From Vulcanimicrobiota bacterium (GTDB lineage: Bacteria > Vulcanimicrobiota > Vulcanimicrobiia > Vulcanimicrobiales > Vulcanimicrobiaceae): DNA of 53,440 nt. The position numbers and the translations under genes were made by a program. How positions within the stretch are numbered: position 1 is the first letter of the stretch; each line of letters opens with the position of its first letter. Of this stretch, positions 53,394-53,440 are shown in pieces. The stretch lies in contig PLTN01000160.1 of the NCBI GenBank assembly GCA_003164495.1, positions 1,727-55,166 on the forward strand, given 5' to 3'. The notes below the pieces were generated by a model, which saw only the letters and a program-made list of their open reading frames with translations, searched no databases and was not told the DNA's origin.

Positions 53394-53440
53394 TTGAGCT
53401 ATGTGAGCGATGTAAACTCGAACTATGTAAGCGATGTAAA
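53394..53440. repeat. 24-base direct repeats at the window edge, possible IS terminus
   Basis: Two adjacent imperfect copies: TTGAGCTATGTGAGCGATGT at 53394 and TCGAACTATGTAAGCGATGT at 53418, each followed by AAA. Tandem short repeats of this kind are typical transposase-binding ends of some insertion sequences (IS21-like layouts). The element itself would lie beyond the right edge. The 81 bases before it hold no gene I can see. Confidence 0.4.

Overview
The window is a GC-rich bacterial chromosome segment with densely packed genes, very short intergenic gaps and many start/stop overlaps. Signal peptides, a lipobox lipoprotein and many periplasmic-type binding proteins point to a diderm heterotroph. 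My best guess is an uncultured lineage such as Candidatus Eremiobacterota, but no marker gene (rRNA, tRNA, ribosomal protein) is present, so this is only an inference.

The dominant theme is transport receptors without transporters. I count ten NMT1/SsuA-type substrate-binding proteins (1361, 3267, 6152, 17567, 27404, 37111, 38976, 42763, 44628, 48616), one iron/polyamine-type (7868), one LivJ-type (47242) and one TAXI-like protein lacking a signal peptide (38068). There is no ABC permease, ABC ATPase or TRAP membrane subunit anywhere in the window. Most receptors share an operon with soluble enzymes: glyoxalase-fold protein, class II aldolase, TIM-barrel isomerase, methyltransferase, amidohydrolases, cupin, luciferase-like flavoenzyme, alpha/beta hydrolase, MetE-like protein, aldo/keto reductase, or Nudix plus glycosyltransferase.

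Layout. 1-1273: secreted decapeptide-repeat protein (runs off the left edge) and a cupin. 1361-4220: receptor, two-domain VOC protein, receptor. 4452-10351 (minus): amidohydrolase, esterase relic, receptor, aldolase, receptor, isomerase, methyltransferase. 10421-14247: lipoprotein, frameshifted YjbR, then a LeuC/LeuD/2-methylisocitrate-lyase-type module. 14253-18523: FAD oxidoreductase and an amidohydrolase, cupin, receptor operon. 18563-24227: secreted duplicated protein, heme-motif beta-propeller, LuxR regulator, hybrid histidine kinase. 24371-30270: six-gene operon of two secreted proteins, flavoenzyme, receptor, hydrolase and Asp-box propeller. 30267-36974 (minus): transglutaminase, ATP-grasp/Alpha-E and transglutaminase-DUF2126 peptide-ligase cluster. 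37111-49569: further receptor modules. 49654-53440: a broken TPR/ATP-grasp gene, a CGNR regulator divergent from a small gene with strong overlapping promoters and operators, an MFS exporter, and repeats that may be an insertion-sequence end.

Gene decay is visible at several places: frameshifted YjbR, an aldo/keto reductase with an internal deletion, a C-terminal scrap of a type-B carboxylesterase, a sugar porter reduced to its two ends, and a TPR/ATP-grasp gene split over three frames. The region looks like a plastic accessory catabolic island.
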